From: Vibrio sp. 05-20-BW147
Lineage (GTDB): Bacteria; Pseudomonadota; Gammaproteobacteria; Enterobacterales; Vibrionaceae
Assembly: GCF_013369385.1 (NCBI RefSeq)
Contig: NZ_SZTO01000014.1
Location: 101,879 to 165,878 of the forward strand
Direction of reading: 5' to 3'
Length of the DNA stretch: 64,000 bases
The position numbers and the translations under genes are program-made. Positions 6,985 through 17,802 of this stretch are shown here, piece after piece; the first letter of the stretch is position 1, and each line of letters starts with the position of its first letter. The notes under the pieces were generated by a model. That model saw nothing but the letters and a program-made list of their open reading frames with translations. It had not been told where the DNA came from and did not search any database.

Positions 6985-8757
6985 ATGACTATCAAGCAGA
7001 AACTCTATGCTCTGGGTTCAATTGCAATTTTAGGGATCATTACCCTTCTTTTTACTTCAAACCACTTTGTGGACAAATCGAATCAGTTACAACAAGCGAT
7101 AAAACTGGTCAGTGACTTGGAAATTCGCCTACTCAACCTTCGTCGTAATGAAAAAGACTTCTTGTTACGTAGTGACGCGAAGTACTTAAGTTCCTTCGAT
7201 AAAAATGTGGATGAATTCCTAACAACAGAAAAGCAGCTTGCGCGAATTTTAAGTAACAACAACTTACCTTCAAGTGCACAATTCAGGCAGGACCTTATAC
7301 AGTATCAAAAAGGTTTCCAAAAACTTGTTGCTGCATCTCAAACGTTGGGTCTGAGTGATCAACAAGGCCTATTGGCTCAGTATTTTGTTGAATTGAACAA
7401 GGTGAAAGATAACGCTGATGCTGATCAGCTCTTAAAACTGATTGACTTCAACATTGCTACGTTACAAGGGGACATGCAACCAAACTTGCTCACTGGAATT
7501 AGTGACACCCAAGCGCTGACGAATTCAGCAAAACGAGTCGCCGATCAACACGTGCTGATTGGTGTTGCATACAACAAAGGCTTGCTTGGTGAAGTGCGTA
7601 ATCTTTCTCACCAAGTAGAAGAAGGTTTCCATTCTTTTTCAAAAGCGCTTAATGAAGAAAACGTGTCGCAAGAAAAAGAGATGGTAGTGGTCAAGAACGT
7701 GATTACCTTTAGCTTATTGGCTGTGCTCATCATCGTCATCTTGCAGATTTCTCGCTCGATCAATAATCAAGTCCAAGTCCTATCAACAACGATTAAGTCT
7801 ATTTGTGAAACCAACAACATCGGCTTACGCAGTCAGTTGAAAGGGAAAGATGAACTGGTGATGATTGGTCAGCACTTCAACACTTTGTTGGAAAAAATCG
7901 AGCAGTTGATCTTTAGCTCTCAAGAAAAATCCTCTCAGTTGACCCGTAGCACCAGCAATATGCATGATGAGCTAGAAGGTGTAATCGAACAGTTCCATGT
8001 CCAAGCCGACCACACCAATACCATGGCGACGTCTGTTCAAGAGATGGTCGCTACTATTGGTGAAATATCTGAAAGCACCAATATCGCGGTTGAAGGGGTA
8101 CAGCAAGCTGCACGTAATGCTGAGTCTGGTCGCCATGTGGTGGAATCGACAGTGAAGAATATTGATCAACTGACAGCGATTCTTGCCAACAGTCAACAGT
8201 CTATCGGTTCACTTAACGGGCATGTTGAAAAAATTGGTGGCGCCGTGGTGATCATTCAAGGTATTGCAGAACAGACCAACTTACTCGCGCTTAACGCAGC
8301 GATCGAAGCCGCTCGCGCAGGAGAGCAAGGTCGTGGTTTTGCCGTGGTTGCAGACGAAGTTCGTGCACTGGCCAGCCGTACCCACCAATCGACAGAAGAA
8401 ATAACCAAAGTGGTGTCTGCTATCCAGTCACAAATGGCTAAAGTGGTTGCAGATATCGACCAGTGTAATGAGCAAGGGCAAGACACTTTGCATGCCTCTG
8501 AGAAACTCGATTCGAGCCTCAGACAAATCATTTCAGATATGACGACTATTCAAGCGAACTCAGAACGCATTGCCTCTGCGATTGAAGAACAAGGCGTGGT
8601 GATGACCCAAGTCAGTGGCTCTATCACAGAGTTGAACACCATCTCTGAAAACAATATGCATTCTGCACAAGAGTGTTTAAAAGAAGTCGATTTAGTCTCC
8701 TCTCAAGCTCATTCGATGGATGTCGCAGTTGCACAGTTTAAAACTCGCAAACGCTAA
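6985..8757 (+). CDS. Methyl-accepting chemotaxis protein
   Basis: 590 residues from the ATG at 6985, with AAGG 8 nt upstream. Transmembrane segment 1 is at about 8-28. A periplasmic helical ligand domain (about 30-240) contains [11 protein letters not shown], as in helical-bimodular or four-helix sensors. Transmembrane 2 lies at about 246-260, then a HAMP region and a long coiled-coil signalling domain. The hairpin tip has the conserved [20 protein letters not shown] and [18 protein letters not shown] blocks that bind CheA and CheW. No C-terminal CheR-docking pentapeptide is evident. The ligand cannot be deduced. A strong terminator follows. Confidence 0.92.
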   Translation: MTIKQKLYALGSIAILGIITLLFTSNHFVDKSNQLQQAIKLVSDLEIRLLNLRRNEKDFLLRSDAKYLSSFDKNVDEFLTTEKQLARILSNNNLPSSAQFRQDLIQYQKGFQKLVAASQTLGLSDQQGLLAQYFVELNKVKDNADADQLLKLIDFNIATLQGDMQPNLLTGISDTQALTNSAKRVADQHVLIGVAYNKGLLGEVRNLSHQVEEGFHSFSKALNEENVSQEKEMVVVKNVITFSLLAVLIIVILQISRSINNQVQVLSTTIKSICETNNIGLRSQLKGKDELVMIGQHFNTLLEKIEQLIFSSQEKSSQLTRSTSNMHDELEGVIEQFHVQADHTNTMATSVQEMVATIGEISESTNIAVEGVQQAARNAESGRHVVESTVKNIDQLTAILANSQQSIGSLNGHVEKIGGAVVIIQGIAEQTNLLALNAAIEAARAGEQGRGFAVVADEVRALASRTHQSTEEITKVVSAIQSQMAKVVADIDQCNEQGQDTLHASEKLDSSLRQIISDMTTIQANSERIASAIEEQGVVMTQVSGSITELNTISENNMHSAQECLKEVDLVSSQAHSMDVAVAQFKTRKR

Positions 8758-8774
8758 TATGTTTAACAATAAGA

Positions 8775-8802
8775 ATGCCCCAGCTCTCTGGGGCATTTTT
8801 TT
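8775..8802 (+). terminator. Intrinsic terminator of the chemoreceptor gene
   Basis: 9-bp stem ATGCCCCAG (8775-8783) / CTGGGGCAT (8788-8796), loop CTCT, followed by six T. Confidence 0.9.
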
Positions 8803-8833
8803 ACTCACTTAGAACGCATCACGACCGCTCAAA

Positions 8834-11800
8834 CTACTCATCATCGAGAGGAACGAGCTTTGTGCTTCCACCGTGAATTTTTTCTCTCTTACGCTGAACC
8901 ATGGCGTAGAAGCCAGGTATGAGGAAGGTTCCTGCAAGCAGCACGCACAACAGCCCACCCACTAAGGATACACCTAAAGAGTTTTGGCTTACGTGACCTG
9001 CCCCTGATGCAAAAATCAGCGGGAAGATGCCTAAGATGAACGACCATGACGTCATGTTCACTGCGCGGAATCGTAACTTACCCCCTTCTACAGCAGCTTG
9101 ATCAATCTCCACTTCTTTATCTTCACGCTCTTGTTTGGCAAATTCCACGATCAAAATCGCGTTCTTGGCCGCAAGTGCAATCAGCAACACTAGTCCTATC
9201 TGTGCGTAGAGGTTCAGTGGTGTTCCCGTCATGTTCAAGGCTAAGAATGAGCCTAAGGTTGCCACCGGTACAACAAGAATAATCGCTAACGGGATACTCC
9301 AACTTTCGTATTGAGCCACCATGAAAAGGTAGATAAAGATAAGCGCCAACGCAAATGCGTATATTGCTTGGTTGCCAGCTAGCACTTCTTGGTATGCCAT
9401 TCCTGTCCATTCATAAGTGTAACCCTGAGGAAGCAAGTCAGAGGCGATACGCTCCATTGCGGCGATGGCATCACCACTGGAATAACCAGGTGCAGGTTGC
9501 CCTTGTATAATCGCGCTACGGTACATGTTGTAACGCCATGCGACATCGGGTTCAAACACTTGTTGATAACTCAGTAACGTACTGAGTGGGATCATCTCAC
9601 CCGACGCGCTTCTCACATGGAAACGAGACAGATCTTCCATACTGCTGCGATGTTGGCTATCTGCTTGCATAGTTACACGGAAGTTTTTACCAAACATTGT
9701 GAAGTCGTTGACATACATAGACCCCAAGTTACCTTGTAGCGTTTGGAAAATCGACGACAGTGGGATCCCCAATTGTTGTGCTTTTTCACGGTCGATATCC
9801 ACATAGTAATGTGGCACGTTCGCTCGGAATGTACTGAAGGTATAAGCAATTTCAGGCGCTTGATTCGCAGCTTGAATCATTTCACCCATGACCATCGCCA
9901 AGTCAGTACGACTTCGGCCCAAGGTGTCTTCCAGTACAAACTCAAATCCAGATGCCGCGCCCATTCCCGGCACTGCTGGCGGCCCCATGGCAAAAACGAC
10001 CGCGTGTGGCAGCTCTGTCGCCGCTCGCCCATTTATGCGCTGAGCAATGGCATTGGCTGAGTGATTTCCGTCGAGTGCGTTTCTTTTTTCCCAGTCATGC
10101 AGTTTGATAAATATCGAAGCGCCATTGGATGCCGCGGCACCGGTCATAAACGAGAAGCCATTAGCAACCGTTACGCCATCAACTCCTGGCTCTTGCTCTA
10201 CCATGTTCAACAGAGAATCCGTTACCTCTTGAGTACGCGACAACGATGCAGAGTCTGGGAGTTGGACGTTAACCAGCAAGATACCTTTGTCTTCTTGAGG
10301 CACAAAAGCCGTAGAAGTAGTTTTGGCAAAAAGTGCCACTGCGGCCACCGCCACCATGAAAAAGGCCACCAACAAAAGCGACTTTTTCACCAAATATCCT
10401 GCTATTTGCCCATATCTGTAAGTGACTCGCTCTAAGCCACGGTTGAAAGCTTTGAACCAGTTCGCGGTATTCTCACCGCCTTGTTTCAGCACTAACGAAC
10501 AAAGTGCTGGCGCAAGCGTTAGGGCATTGATAGAAGAAATGACGACTGAGATACAAATGGTGAGAGCGAACTGGCGATACATAATTCCGGTAATCCCCGG
10601 CAACATCGCGACCGGCAAGAACACCGCCAAAAGAACCAGTGTTGACGTGATAATCGGTCCTGTCACCTCTTTCATCGCCATCAATGTCGCTTTGCGTGGC
10701 GAAATGGTAGGGTCTTTCGCCATCGTCGTATCGACATTTTCAATTACTAGAATCGCATCATCCACCACAATGCCGATTGCCAAAATCAAACCAAATAACG
10801 TCACGGTATTGATGGTAAAACCGGTTGCAAGCATCACGGCAAAGGTACCGATGAGCGAAACAGGGATCGCAACCACTGGAATTAAGGTCGCACGCGCACT
10901 ACCTAAAAACAGGTAAGTGACGGCAATAACCAGCAAAATTGCTTCAATTAGCGTTTTAACGACGCCTTTGATTGACTCGGCGACAAACACAGTCGTGTCA
11001 TAACTGGTTTCATAAGCCATTCCTTGAGGAAAGTTGGTACTTAAACGTTCGAGTAGATCCATTACCGCCTTGCCACTTTCCAATGCGTTGGCATCAGACT
11101 GTAACGACAGTGCGACAATCGATGCATCACGCCCACGGAACTTACCATTTCCATCGTAGAATTTTTTACCAAGCTCAACTCGCGCAACGTCTTTCAAATA
11201 TACGCTTGAACCATCAGAATTCGCACGTAATACAACGTTTTCAAACTCACTAACACTCTCTAAGCGCCCTTTTGTGACTAGGTTGAACTGCACTTCTTGC
11301 GGGTTGTTGTACGGCGCAGCCCCCACGCGGCCAGCAGCCACTTGCACGTTTTGCTGGCTTAGGGCGGCATACACGTCTGATGTGGTCAGTTTCAGGGTGG
11401 CCATTTTCTCAGGGTCTAACCAAACACGCATTGCATATTCGCCACCACCAATCACATTCACTTCGCTGATGCCCGTCACGCGAGCGAGTTGATCTTTGAC
11501 ATTTAAGTTAATGTAGTTGATCAAAAACTGGTCATCATACTTGCCATCTGGCGAATAGAAGTTGAGTACCATCAGCAGATCTGGTGAGCGCTTTTTCACC
11601 GTTACACCGACCATACGTACTTCCTGAGGAAGTTTTGACTCAACCTGTGCAACTCGGTTTTGTACGTTCACCTGTGCCATATCTGGATCGGTACCGACAT
11701 CAAAAGTCACATTGAGACTGTATGAACCATCATTGGCGCTTTTCGAGGACATATAGATCATGTTCTCAACACCATTCACCGATGTCTCTATCGGATCAGC

Positions 11801-11986
11801 AATCGCCTGTTCAACCACTTCAGCGCTTGCACCCGTATAATAAGCGGTGACACTCACTGAAGGTGGACTGATTTTTGGATACTCAGCGACGGGTAAAATC
11901 GCCAACGCGATTGCTCCGGCTAGTGTCAGGATGATTGAAATAACCAGCGCAAATTTGGGTCTCTGAATAAAGAAACGACTTAACAT
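8834..11986 (-). CDS. RND efflux pump inner-membrane transporter (HAE1 family)
   Basis: 1050 residues, the normal size of an AcrB-type pump. It begins [20 protein letters not shown], with the first transmembrane helix. A large periplasmic loop with [21 protein letters not shown] follows, then the central helices with [20 protein letters not shown], which carries the Asp-Asp pair of the proton relay in helix 4. A second periplasmic loop and helices 7-12 complete the protein. It exports drugs, bile salts or similar compounds by proton antiport. The adaptor gene is immediately upstream (9-nt gap). No outer-membrane channel gene is present, so it presumably uses TolC. Confidence 0.93.
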   Translation of the reverse strand: MLSRFFIQRPKFALVISIILTLAGAIALAILPVAEYPKISPPSVSVTAYYTGASAEVVEQAIADPIETSVNGVENMIYMSSKSANDGSYSLNVTFDVGTDPDMAQVNVQNRVAQVESKLPQEVRMVGVTVKKRSPDLLMVLNFYSPDGKYDDQFLINYINLNVKDQLARVTGISEVNVIGGGEYAMRVWLDPEKMATLKLTTSDVYAALSQQNVQVAAGRVGAAPYNNPQEVQFNLVTKGRLESVSEFENVVLRANSDGSSVYLKDVARVELGKKFYDGNGKFRGRDASIVALSLQSDANALESGKAVMDLLERLSTNFPQGMAYETSYDTTVFVAESIKGVVKTLIEAILLVIAVTYLFLGSARATLIPVVAIPVSLIGTFAVMLATGFTINTVTLFGLILAIGIVVDDAILVIENVDTTMAKDPTISPRKATLMAMKEVTGPIITSTLVLLAVFLPVAMLPGITGIMYRQFALTICISVVISSINALTLAPALCSLVLKQGGENTANWFKAFNRGLERVTYRYGQIAGYLVKKSLLLVAFFMVAVAAVALFAKTTSTAFVPQEDKGILLVNVQLPDSASLSRTQEVTDSLLNMVEQEPGVDGVTVANGFSFMTGAAASNGASIFIKLHDWEKRNALDGNHSANAIAQRINGRAATELPHAVVFAMGPPAVPGMGAASGFEFVLEDTLGRSRTDLAMVMGEMIQAANQAPEIAYTFSTFRANVPHYYVDIDREKAQQLGIPLSSIFQTLQGNLGSMYVNDFTMFGKNFRVTMQADSQHRSSMEDLSRFHVRSASGEMIPLSTLLSYQQVFEPDVAWRYNMYRSAIIQGQPAPGYSSGDAIAAMERIASDLLPQGYTYEWTGMAYQEVLAGNQAIYAFALALIFIYLFMVAQYESWSIPLAIILVVPVATLGSFLALNMTGTPLNLYAQIGLVLLIALAAKNAILIVEFAKQEREDKEVEIDQAAVEGGKLRFRAVNMTSWSFILGIFPLIFASGAGHVSQNSLGVSLVGGLLCVLLAGTFLIPGFYAMVQRKREKIHGGSTKLVPLDDE

Positions 11987-11995
11987 AACGCAACC

Positions 11996-13123
11996 TTAAC
12001 CATTGTTTTCTTCAGGCGTTTGAACACGTACAGCCATTCCGTTTCTGACACGTTGTAATCCCTGAGTAATCACAACATCACCTTGGTTCAATCCTTCACC
12101 AATAATCACGCCTTGCTCCACTTGCGCACCCAGTGTCACATTTCGACGTTCGGCGACCTCCCCTTCAAGCATAAGCATGACAAAGTTGCCTTCTAAATCG
12201 GTTTGCACCGCACGACGTGGCACTACGACCACTTGCTTGCTTTGCTTATCACGCAAAGTGACTTTTATGTGCTGACCAGGAAGCAGCTGATGATCTGGAT
12301 TGTCAACCACTGCGCGTAATGCGATGGTGCCTGTTTGGGTATCGATTCGATTGCCAAGAAAATCTAATCGACCTAGGTGGTTGTATAACGCACCATTTTC
12401 TAACACGAGTTGCACTTCCACCGCGGACGATTGTGCCGAGCCATCACCTTTGATTCTTTCCATACCAAGTGCTAAACGTTCACGTTCACTGACGCTAAAT
12501 GCAGTGTGGATGGGATCAAGGCTCACCAACGTGGTCAGGATGCCCGAGGAAGGAGAAACCAGATCACCTGTGCTGACTTTGCTGTCACTGATCCTTCCCG
12601 AAAACGGCGCGCGAATTTGAGTATAAGACAGGTTAACGTCCGCCAGTTTCAACTGGGCATTAGCTGCTTCCAATTGCGCCTGAGCACCTAGCAGGTTCGC
12701 AGTTAACGCATCAAACTCAGATTGAGAGATACTGCCTTTTGGCAAAAGGTTTTTACCGCGTTGATGATCTAACTCTGCTTTTTTCAGCGCTGCTTTTGCT
12801 TGAGCCAAAGATGCTTTGGCACTTGCAACCTGTGCTTCAAATGAGGATGGTTCAATTGTGTATAAAAGTGCCCCTTTTTCAACCAACTGGCCTTCTTCAA
12901 AATGACGCGCTTGGAGATAACCAGAAACTTGCGCCGTAATATTGGTATCTTCCACCGCTTCCACTCGGCCGATATAAGCGTTGCTCGGTTGATAATCCAG
13001 AGTTACGACACTTTGTGTGACCACTAACGGTGCTTGTAACAATCGTTGCTGCTGGGTTTTATCACCGCACCCCGAAAGTAAAGCTGACGCCACCATAACC
13101 CCGACAATTGGTTTTAATTTCAT
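11996..13123 (-). CDS. RND efflux periplasmic adaptor (membrane fusion) lipoprotein
   Basis: 375 residues from the ATG at 13123. The alternative TTG at 13168 would put a non-signal sequence in front of a good lipoprotein signal, MKLKPIVGVMVASALLSGC (Cys19). The order is typical: a lipoyl-like half (ITAQVSGYLQARHFEEGQLV), an alpha-helical hairpin (ASAKASLAQAKAALKKAELD and QLEAANAQLKLADVNLSYTQ), the second lipoyl half (IRAPFSGRISDSKVSTGDLV), then a beta-barrel and a membrane-proximal domain. It bridges the RND pump to an outer-membrane channel and is the first gene of the two-gene operon. Confidence 0.92.
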   Translation of the reverse strand: MKLKPIVGVMVASALLSGCGDKTQQQRLLQAPLVVTQSVVTLDYQPSNAYIGRVEAVEDTNITAQVSGYLQARHFEEGQLVEKGALLYTIEPSSFEAQVASAKASLAQAKAALKKAELDHQRGKNLLPKGSISQSEFDALTANLLGAQAQLEAANAQLKLADVNLSYTQIRAPFSGRISDSKVSTGDLVSPSSGILTTLVSLDPIHTAFSVSERERLALGMERIKGDGSAQSSAVEVQLVLENGALYNHLGRLDFLGNRIDTQTGTIALRAVVDNPDHQLLPGQHIKVTLRDKQSKQVVVVPRRAVQTDLEGNFVMLMLEGEVAERRNVTLGAQVEQGVIIGEGLNQGDVVITQGLQRVRNGMAVRVQTPEENNG

Positions 13124-13446
13124 ACATTTACCATGCAAATATAAAGGAATTTTCTTTAAAATACGCAAGCTTGAACTGTGAATTGTCCGAACACTATCAG
13201 ATAAAAAAACGAAACTGTTTCAAAGTGTAAGGGTATGCAACGGAGAGAAAGCATCGTTAGAAACTGAGCGTAGATGTTGAGTTTGTGTAATGGTTTTTCC
13301 AGTTTGAAATATTGTCCTTCTTAGCTTAATCGTTATCAGCGGCCCAAGAACCATAGGTAAAACTAAGGATATCCACCGTCACATCTATGTTTTTAAACAA
13401 AATGCGTTATCATTCATGCAAGATCCTAATTCAGAGTGGATGAAAA
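13124..13446. other. Divergent intergenic region upstream of the efflux operon (323 bp)
   Basis: The region carries the promoters of the efflux operon (minus strand) and of the dCMP-deaminase-like gene (plus strand). I see no strong inverted repeat, no regulator gene and no convincing small ORF. The efflux pump has no local TetR/AcrR-type repressor. Confidence 0.35.
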
Positions 13447-13905
13447 ATGATTTCTAAATGGGCAAAACGCTTTTACCAAATGGCTGAACTGGTTGCATCG
13501 TGGAGTAAAGATCCATCTACCCAAGTGGGCGCCGTTATCACAAAACAAAACCGAATCGTTTCTGTGGGTTTCAATGGATACCCGCACGGCGTTTCTGACA
13601 GTGTTGAGACCGATGAACGGGAGCTTAAGTATCTCAAAACACTGCACGCCGAAGAGAATGCGATTTTGTTTTCTAAGCGCGATTTAGATGGTTGTGATAT
13701 CTGGGTTACTCATTTTCCATGCCCGAATTGTGCTGCGAAAATTATTCAAACCGGCATTGCTAGAGTGCATTGCCCAGAACAATCTGAAGATTTTCTTTCT
13801 CGCTGGGGTGACAAGATAGCCGTTAGCCAAGATATGTTTGATCAAGCGGGTGTTGAGGTGGACTGGTTACCGCTTCAAGACATTGATCATAAAGAGGTTC
13901 GCTAA
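13447..13905 (+). CDS. Deoxycytidylate-deaminase-family zinc deaminase
   Basis: 152 residues. The zinc/catalytic motif is H67-A-E69 in TLHAEENAIL, with the second half P-C92-P-N-C95 in FPCPNCAAKII. The N-terminal WSKDPSTQVGAVI and VGFNGYPHGVSD segments match dCMP deaminases, which convert dCMP to dUMP for thymidylate synthesis. Related deaminases of the same fold act on free cytosine derivatives, so the substrate is inferred from family resemblance. The ATG at 13447 follows GAGTGG. A terminator follows the gene. Confidence 0.85.
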   Translation: MISKWAKRFYQMAELVASWSKDPSTQVGAVITKQNRIVSVGFNGYPHGVSDSVETDERELKYLKTLHAEENAILFSKRDLDGCDIWVTHFPCPNCAAKIIQTGIARVHCPEQSEDFLSRWGDKIAVSQDMFDQAGVEVDWLPLQDIDHKEVR

Positions 13906-13936
13906 AACGATACTCAGTATCGCAGCCCCAAACGAC

Positions 13937-13963
13937 AAAGCCCAGCAAACGCTGGGCTTTGTT
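13937..13963. terminator. Terminator between the convergent deaminase and pepT genes
   Basis: 10-bp stem AAAGCCCAGC (13937-13946) / GCTGGGCTTT (13951-13960), loop AAAC. The T-tail is short on the plus strand (TTTGTT). Confidence 0.75.
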
Positions 13964-13978
13964 ACAACTGACGGCCAG

Positions 13979-15208
13979 TTACGAATATTTTTTCGCCGTC
14001 AGTTCGGCTATTTTAACAATCACTTCAACAGACTTCTCCATCTGCTCAATTGAAGCAAACTCATGAATTCCGTGGAAGTTGTACCCACCCGTGAACAAAT
14101 TCGGACATGGCAGCCCCATGAAAGATAAGCGCGCCCCGTCTGTACCGCCCCGTATGGGCTTGATGATCGGTTGGACATCACATTCTTCCATTGCATGCTT
14201 GGCGAGTTCAATCACATGAGGAAACGGCTCCACCTTCTCTTTCATGTTGAAATAACTATCGGTAAAGCGAACCTCGACTGAACCATGCTTGAGTTTGTGG
14301 TTCATTGCATCAACCAGCCCCTGCATGTAAGCTTTACGACGCTCGATACCTCCACGTTCAAAATCACGTAATATGTAACCCAACTCAGATCGTGAAACGC
14401 CCATTTCTGCTGATTTTAAATGATAGAAACCTTGGTAACCTTCGGTGGTTTCAGGCGTTTCATCCGCTGGCATTCGGCCATGGAACTGCGTTGCCAATGT
14501 CATGGCGTTCACCAGTTTATCTTTCGCTGTACCAGGGTGTACGCTCACGCCATTGAAGATGACATCGGCGCTGGAGGCATTAAAGTTCTCATACTCCAAC
14601 TCACCTTGTGGTCCACCATCAATGGTATAGGCCCATTGCGCACCAAATCGTTCAACATCAAACAAGTTCGCACCGCGTCCTATCTCTTCATCGGGAGTAA
14701 ATCCAATGCAAATGTCACCATGTAGGATGTTTGGACTTTCAATCAGTAGTTCTATCGCCGATAAAATTTCCGCAATGCCCGCTTTGTTGTCAGCACCAAG
14801 CAAAGTCGTGCCATCAGTGGTAATTAAGTTGTGACCATGTAACATATGCAATTCAGGATATTGAACTGGTGAAAGCACCTCGTCACCCACACCAAGCGCA
14901 ATGTCCCCGCCATGGTAGTCTTCAATGATTTGTGGTTTGACGTTCTTACCTGACGCATCGGGCGCCGTGTCCATATGCGCGATGAAGCCGATAGCGGGCA
15001 CCGGAAAATCGACATTGCTGGGCAGTTTGGCCATGAGATAACCGTGTTCATCCAACTGAACATCACTCAAGCCAAGAGCGATCATTTCTTGTCTCAAATG
15101 CTCAGCGAACTTAAGTTGACCTGGCGTACTTGGGCAGCATTTCTTTTTCGGGTTTGATTGAGTGTCAAAGGTGACATAGCGAACAAATCTTTGAACTAAA
15201 TGTTTCAT
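13979..15208 (-). CDS. pepT: Peptidase T (tripeptide aminopeptidase)
   Basis: 409 residues from the ATG at 15208, preceded by AGAGAA; the longer frame to 15271 lacks support. The M20 family zinc motifs are all present: [11 protein letters not shown] (metal His and Asp), [15 protein letters not shown] (bridging Asp), [10 protein letters not shown] (catalytic and ligand Glu), the [12 protein letters not shown] block, and [22 protein letters not shown] near the C-terminus. It removes the N-terminal residue from tripeptides in the cytoplasm. In enteric bacteria pepT is induced anaerobically, but no FNR site is evident here. Confidence 0.95.
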   Translation of the reverse strand: MKHLVQRFVRYVTFDTQSNPKKKCCPSTPGQLKFAEHLRQEMIALGLSDVQLDEHGYLMAKLPSNVDFPVPAIGFIAHMDTAPDASGKNVKPQIIEDYHGGDIALGVGDEVLSPVQYPELHMLHGHNLITTDGTTLLGADNKAGIAEILSAIELLIESPNILHGDICIGFTPDEEIGRGANLFDVERFGAQWAYTIDGGPQGELEYENFNASSADVIFNGVSVHPGTAKDKLVNAMTLATQFHGRMPADETPETTEGYQGFYHLKSAEMGVSRSELGYILRDFERGGIERRKAYMQGLVDAMNHKLKHGSVEVRFTDSYFNMKEKVEPFPHVIELAKHAMEECDVQPIIKPIRGGTDGARLSFMGLPCPNLFTGGYNFHGIHEFASIEQMEKSVEVIVKIAELTAKKYS

Positions 15209-15430
15209 TGCAATTCTCTTCTTCTTAGCCAACGAGAGCGGTGCATGTAATCTTTGTGGTTGCGACACCACTCCACGATTCGCCGGGCGTAAAATGAAGG
15301 CATCAATTCAACGTGATATGCACACCCGACCAAACTATCTTACGCACTTGGTGAGATGAGAATTTGCTTTGAATCAGTTTTTGGCTGATTGATGCGGAGA
15401 ATAGTGACACTTCACGACGCAAATGAGATG

Positions 15431-16306
15431 TTAATGTTCAGCGACTTGCGTGTTAAGTTCCACAGCTAAATTACGCCACCCTTGAATTTCTGAGCGAAAA
15501 TGTTGCCACTGTTTGGGGGTCATGGTTTGGCTAATTTTGGGAATATATTGATTTGCCAGTTCGAGATTGAAAGCGACTTTTTGCCCAAGCTCTACGCTGT
15601 AGTAGCTCTCAGGTTCGAGTAAGAACCGCATCAAGTTGTCATGCAAGTAATGGCTATCATGTTTGTTAACTAGGAGTTTGCGCACTTCCGCTAACATCTT
15701 ATTGCGATGCTCCCGCCAATGCGGGGTGGTAAGTTGAAGATCATTCACCCAGCCCTTAACGAGCGCTTTCTGTTGTTTCGTTAAGCGACCGATCCATCGT
15801 TCAAGGCTCTCCTCGATGCGTTCTACATAGCGCTCACGACGCTCTAGCTCTGACAGTTTGCCGTATTTATTGTCGAGCTCTTGATACTTTTTGGCCAGAT
15901 TTTTTAACAGTTCCTCTTCTTGCTTAGTGGAAAGAGACAAGATGAGCGCATAGAGATCAGGGGCGACTTGGGTCGCCAATCTTGTGGTGTGCTGCTTGAT
16001 AAGCTCTCGTTGAGAAACGACAAACTGCGCCGTTACCTGCCCGGAATCAATGTTCTCTAATGTGTTTAACTGGGAAATGTAAAGAGGCAGTTCTTGCTCT
16101 TGATGCCAATAGAGCAATTGCTGAAGCCGTTCATCGAGCATCGCTTCTTGGTCGCGGTCTAAGGTGACGTAATCGTCGATGTACTCTAAAACGACCCAGT
16201 CTAGGTTAGTGTATATGAATTTGTTCGAGCAGCCTGCAAGCACCAGCACTAAGGCTAAATAAACCCACTTCCCTCCCAACCATTTGGCGACACATCCAAT
16301 CGTCAT
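15431..16306 (-). CDS. DUF6279 family lipoprotein
   Basis: 291 residues. The ATG at 16306 has a perfect AAGGAGATGAG in front. A long signal peptide ends in LAGC (Cys26), so the protein is a lipoprotein. The mature part (FIYTNLDWVVLEYIDDYVTLD, then a long run of amphipathic helices with many Glu, Arg and Gln) matches the DUF6279 lipoproteins found throughout Vibrio. The function is unknown. A coiled-coil-like helical bundle in the periplasm is what can be inferred. It is transcribed alone. Confidence 0.85.
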   Translation of the reverse strand: MTIGCVAKWLGGKWVYLALVLVLAGCSNKFIYTNLDWVVLEYIDDYVTLDRDQEAMLDERLQQLLYWHQEQELPLYISQLNTLENIDSGQVTAQFVVSQRELIKQHTTRLATQVAPDLYALILSLSTKQEEELLKNLAKKYQELDNKYGKLSELERRERYVERIEESLERWIGRLTKQQKALVKGWVNDLQLTTPHWREHRNKMLAEVRKLLVNKHDSHYLHDNLMRFLLEPESYYSVELGQKVAFNLELANQYIPKISQTMTPKQWQHFRSEIQGWRNLAVELNTQVAEH

Positions 16307-16348
16307 CTCATCTCCTTCATTAGCCTATCCGTTGCTAATACGAAAACG

Positions 16349-16378
16349 CGTCAGTGACGGATTACTCCGTCACTGAAT
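16349..16378 (-). terminator. Hairpin terminator downstream of the aldo/keto reductase gene
   Basis: 11-bp perfect stem TCAGTGACGGA (16351-16361) / TCCGTCACTGA (16366-16376), loop TTAC. On the minus strand CGCGTTTTCG follows, so the T-tail is short. Confidence 0.7.
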
Positions 16379-16388
16379 TTTCTGATTT

Positions 16389-17297
16389 CTATGGCACACC
16401 ATGTCCTTTCGATGCAACCCAGACTCGATACCATTGCTCTCGGCTTAGCTCAAACTTTAATGCGTTAACGGCACTCTGTACGCGTTCAATTTTTCCTGAC
16501 CCAATAATTGGAATCGGCTTAGATGGTAATCGTCTCACCCAGGCGTAAACGACTTCGTCGATACTCTGTGCTCCAACTTCTGCACGAATGGCTTCGAGTT
16601 CATTTCGAACGCGCTGTGCCTGTTCACTGTTCCCGGAAAACAGCGCCCCACCACCCAAACAAGACCAAGCCATTGGACGCACTCTCTGCATTTGCAGTTG
16701 ATCCAGCGTCCCATTATGGACCACATCAAATTGCAGCGGATTGATTTCAACCTGGTTGGTCACCAGGGGTTTTCCTAAACGAGACTGAAGCAGTTCAAAC
16801 TGACGCGGTGAGAAGTTCGATACACCAAAGTGCTTCACCTTCCCCACTTTGTGAAGCTCACCAAACGCCTCAGCCACTTCATCCGCATCCATCAGCGCAT
16901 CAGGACGATGGATAAGTAGCACATCCAGCTCATCAACACCTAGGCGCTCTAGTGAATTATTCACCGACTGATAGATATGTGCAGCACTGGTGTCATAATG
17001 GTTAACCTTTCTCTGTGGATTTTTCACACCACACAAATTGATATCGCATTTTGTGACGATTTGAATCTCGCTTCGGACACTTTTATCTAGCGCTAATGCT
17101 TCTCCAAACAAACGCTCGCATTCGTACTGCCCATAGATATCCGCGTGATCAACGGTTGTTATGCCCATTTCGATGTGCTGCTTTAGAAAAGTTAGGCGTT
17201 GTTGAGGGGTCATGTTCCACTCACCTAAGCGCCAATATCCTTGCACTAACTCCGAAAACTCCGGCCCCTGTGGCGCAGTTACAACTTTCGCTACCAT
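16389..17297 (-). CDS. ydhF: Aldo/keto reductase, YdhF-like
   Basis: 302 residues with a strong AGGAGA ribosome site. It has a TIM-barrel NADPH oxidoreductase architecture: GITTVDHADIYGQYECE carries the catalytic Asp and Tyr, IVTKCDIN the Lys, and LLIHRPD the His. A C-terminal cofactor segment reads IPIIGSGKIERVQSAV. The closest named relative I recognise is E. coli YdhF. The physiological carbonyl substrate is unknown. It is divergent from a small HTH regulator, with an inverted repeat (17311-17326) between them that could control both. Confidence 0.88.
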   Translation of the reverse strand: MVAKVVTAPQGPEFSELVQGYWRLGEWNMTPQQRLTFLKQHIEMGITTVDHADIYGQYECERLFGEALALDKSVRSEIQIVTKCDINLCGVKNPQRKVNHYDTSAAHIYQSVNNSLERLGVDELDVLLIHRPDALMDADEVAEAFGELHKVGKVKHFGVSNFSPRQFELLQSRLGKPLVTNQVEINPLQFDVVHNGTLDQLQMQRVRPMAWSCLGGGALFSGNSEQAQRVRNELEAIRAEVGAQSIDEVVYAWVRRLPSKPIPIIGSGKIERVQSAVNALKFELSREQWYRVWVASKGHGVP

Positions 17298-17310
17298 AGC
17301 GTTCTCCTTT

Positions 17311-17326
17311 ATTTAACTCGTTAAAT
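17311..17326. promoter_or_regulatory. Candidate operator between ydhF and the HTH regulator
   Basis: Inverted repeat ATTTAAC-TC-GTTAAAT with perfect 7-bp arms. It begins 14 bp before the ydhF start codon and lies 66 bp before the regulator's start. Position and symmetry suggest a dimer-binding site for the adjacent XRE-type protein. This is inferred, not demonstrated. Confidence 0.45.
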
Positions 17327-17391
17327 CCTAGACTTGTTTTGCCATCGGCTCAACGCTTAAACTGTTGGAATTCGAACTGGAGTACGAATTG

Positions 17392-17802
17392 ATGAGTTTT
17401 GCCCAAAGATTAGCCAACTTAATTGGTGAAGAAAGTGTCAGTGGTTTTGCACGTCGTGTTGAACTTTCAGAAGCACTCATTCGCAAATACCTTAAAGGCA
17501 CCGAGCCAAGCCTCTCCAAAGCCAACCAAATTGCCATGCGAGCAAACTGCTCTCTGGAATGGTTAGCCACTGGCTGTGGTTATCTTTACCGACAAGCCGA
17601 AGTGGTCGATGACCAAGCCTATAAAATGGCGTATCAATACGTGACTGGCCGGAGACTAAACGAACAAGATTGGCCAACCCAGCAACAGATTGTCGCAGGC
17701 TATCAGTACCTTAGAGCACACAAGAAATCCGATGGCTATTTGGATCAAGAAGGCATGGCGGCATTTATACTGCGCTCTTCTTTCAAGGTAAAAGAAGAGT
17801 AA
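17392..17802 (+). CDS. Small HTH (XRE/CI-repressor-like) DNA-binding protein
   Basis: 136 residues from the ATG at 17392, which has GGAG 9 nt upstream; the longer frame starts with an unsupported TTG. Residues 1-60 (FAQRLANLIGEESVSGFARR, VELSEALIRKYLKGTEPSL, WLATGCG) form a lambda-repressor-like helix-turn-helix. This kind occurs in phage repressors and in stand-alone Vibrio regulators. The C-terminal 70 residues are helical with no recognised domain. There are no phage genes nearby. It is likely a local regulator of ydhF and itself. Its last 20 nt overlap the convergent gene. Confidence 0.75.
   Translation: MSFAQRLANLIGEESVSGFARRVELSEALIRKYLKGTEPSLSKANQIAMRANCSLEWLATGCGYLYRQAEVVDDQAYKMAYQYVTGRRLNEQDWPTQQQIVAGYQYLRAHKKSDGYLDQEGMAAFILRSSFKVKEE

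Noticed and set aside
17392..17802. HTH protein as evidence of a prophage
   Set aside because: There are no integrase, structural or other phage genes nearby; the neighbours are ordinary chromosomal genes.
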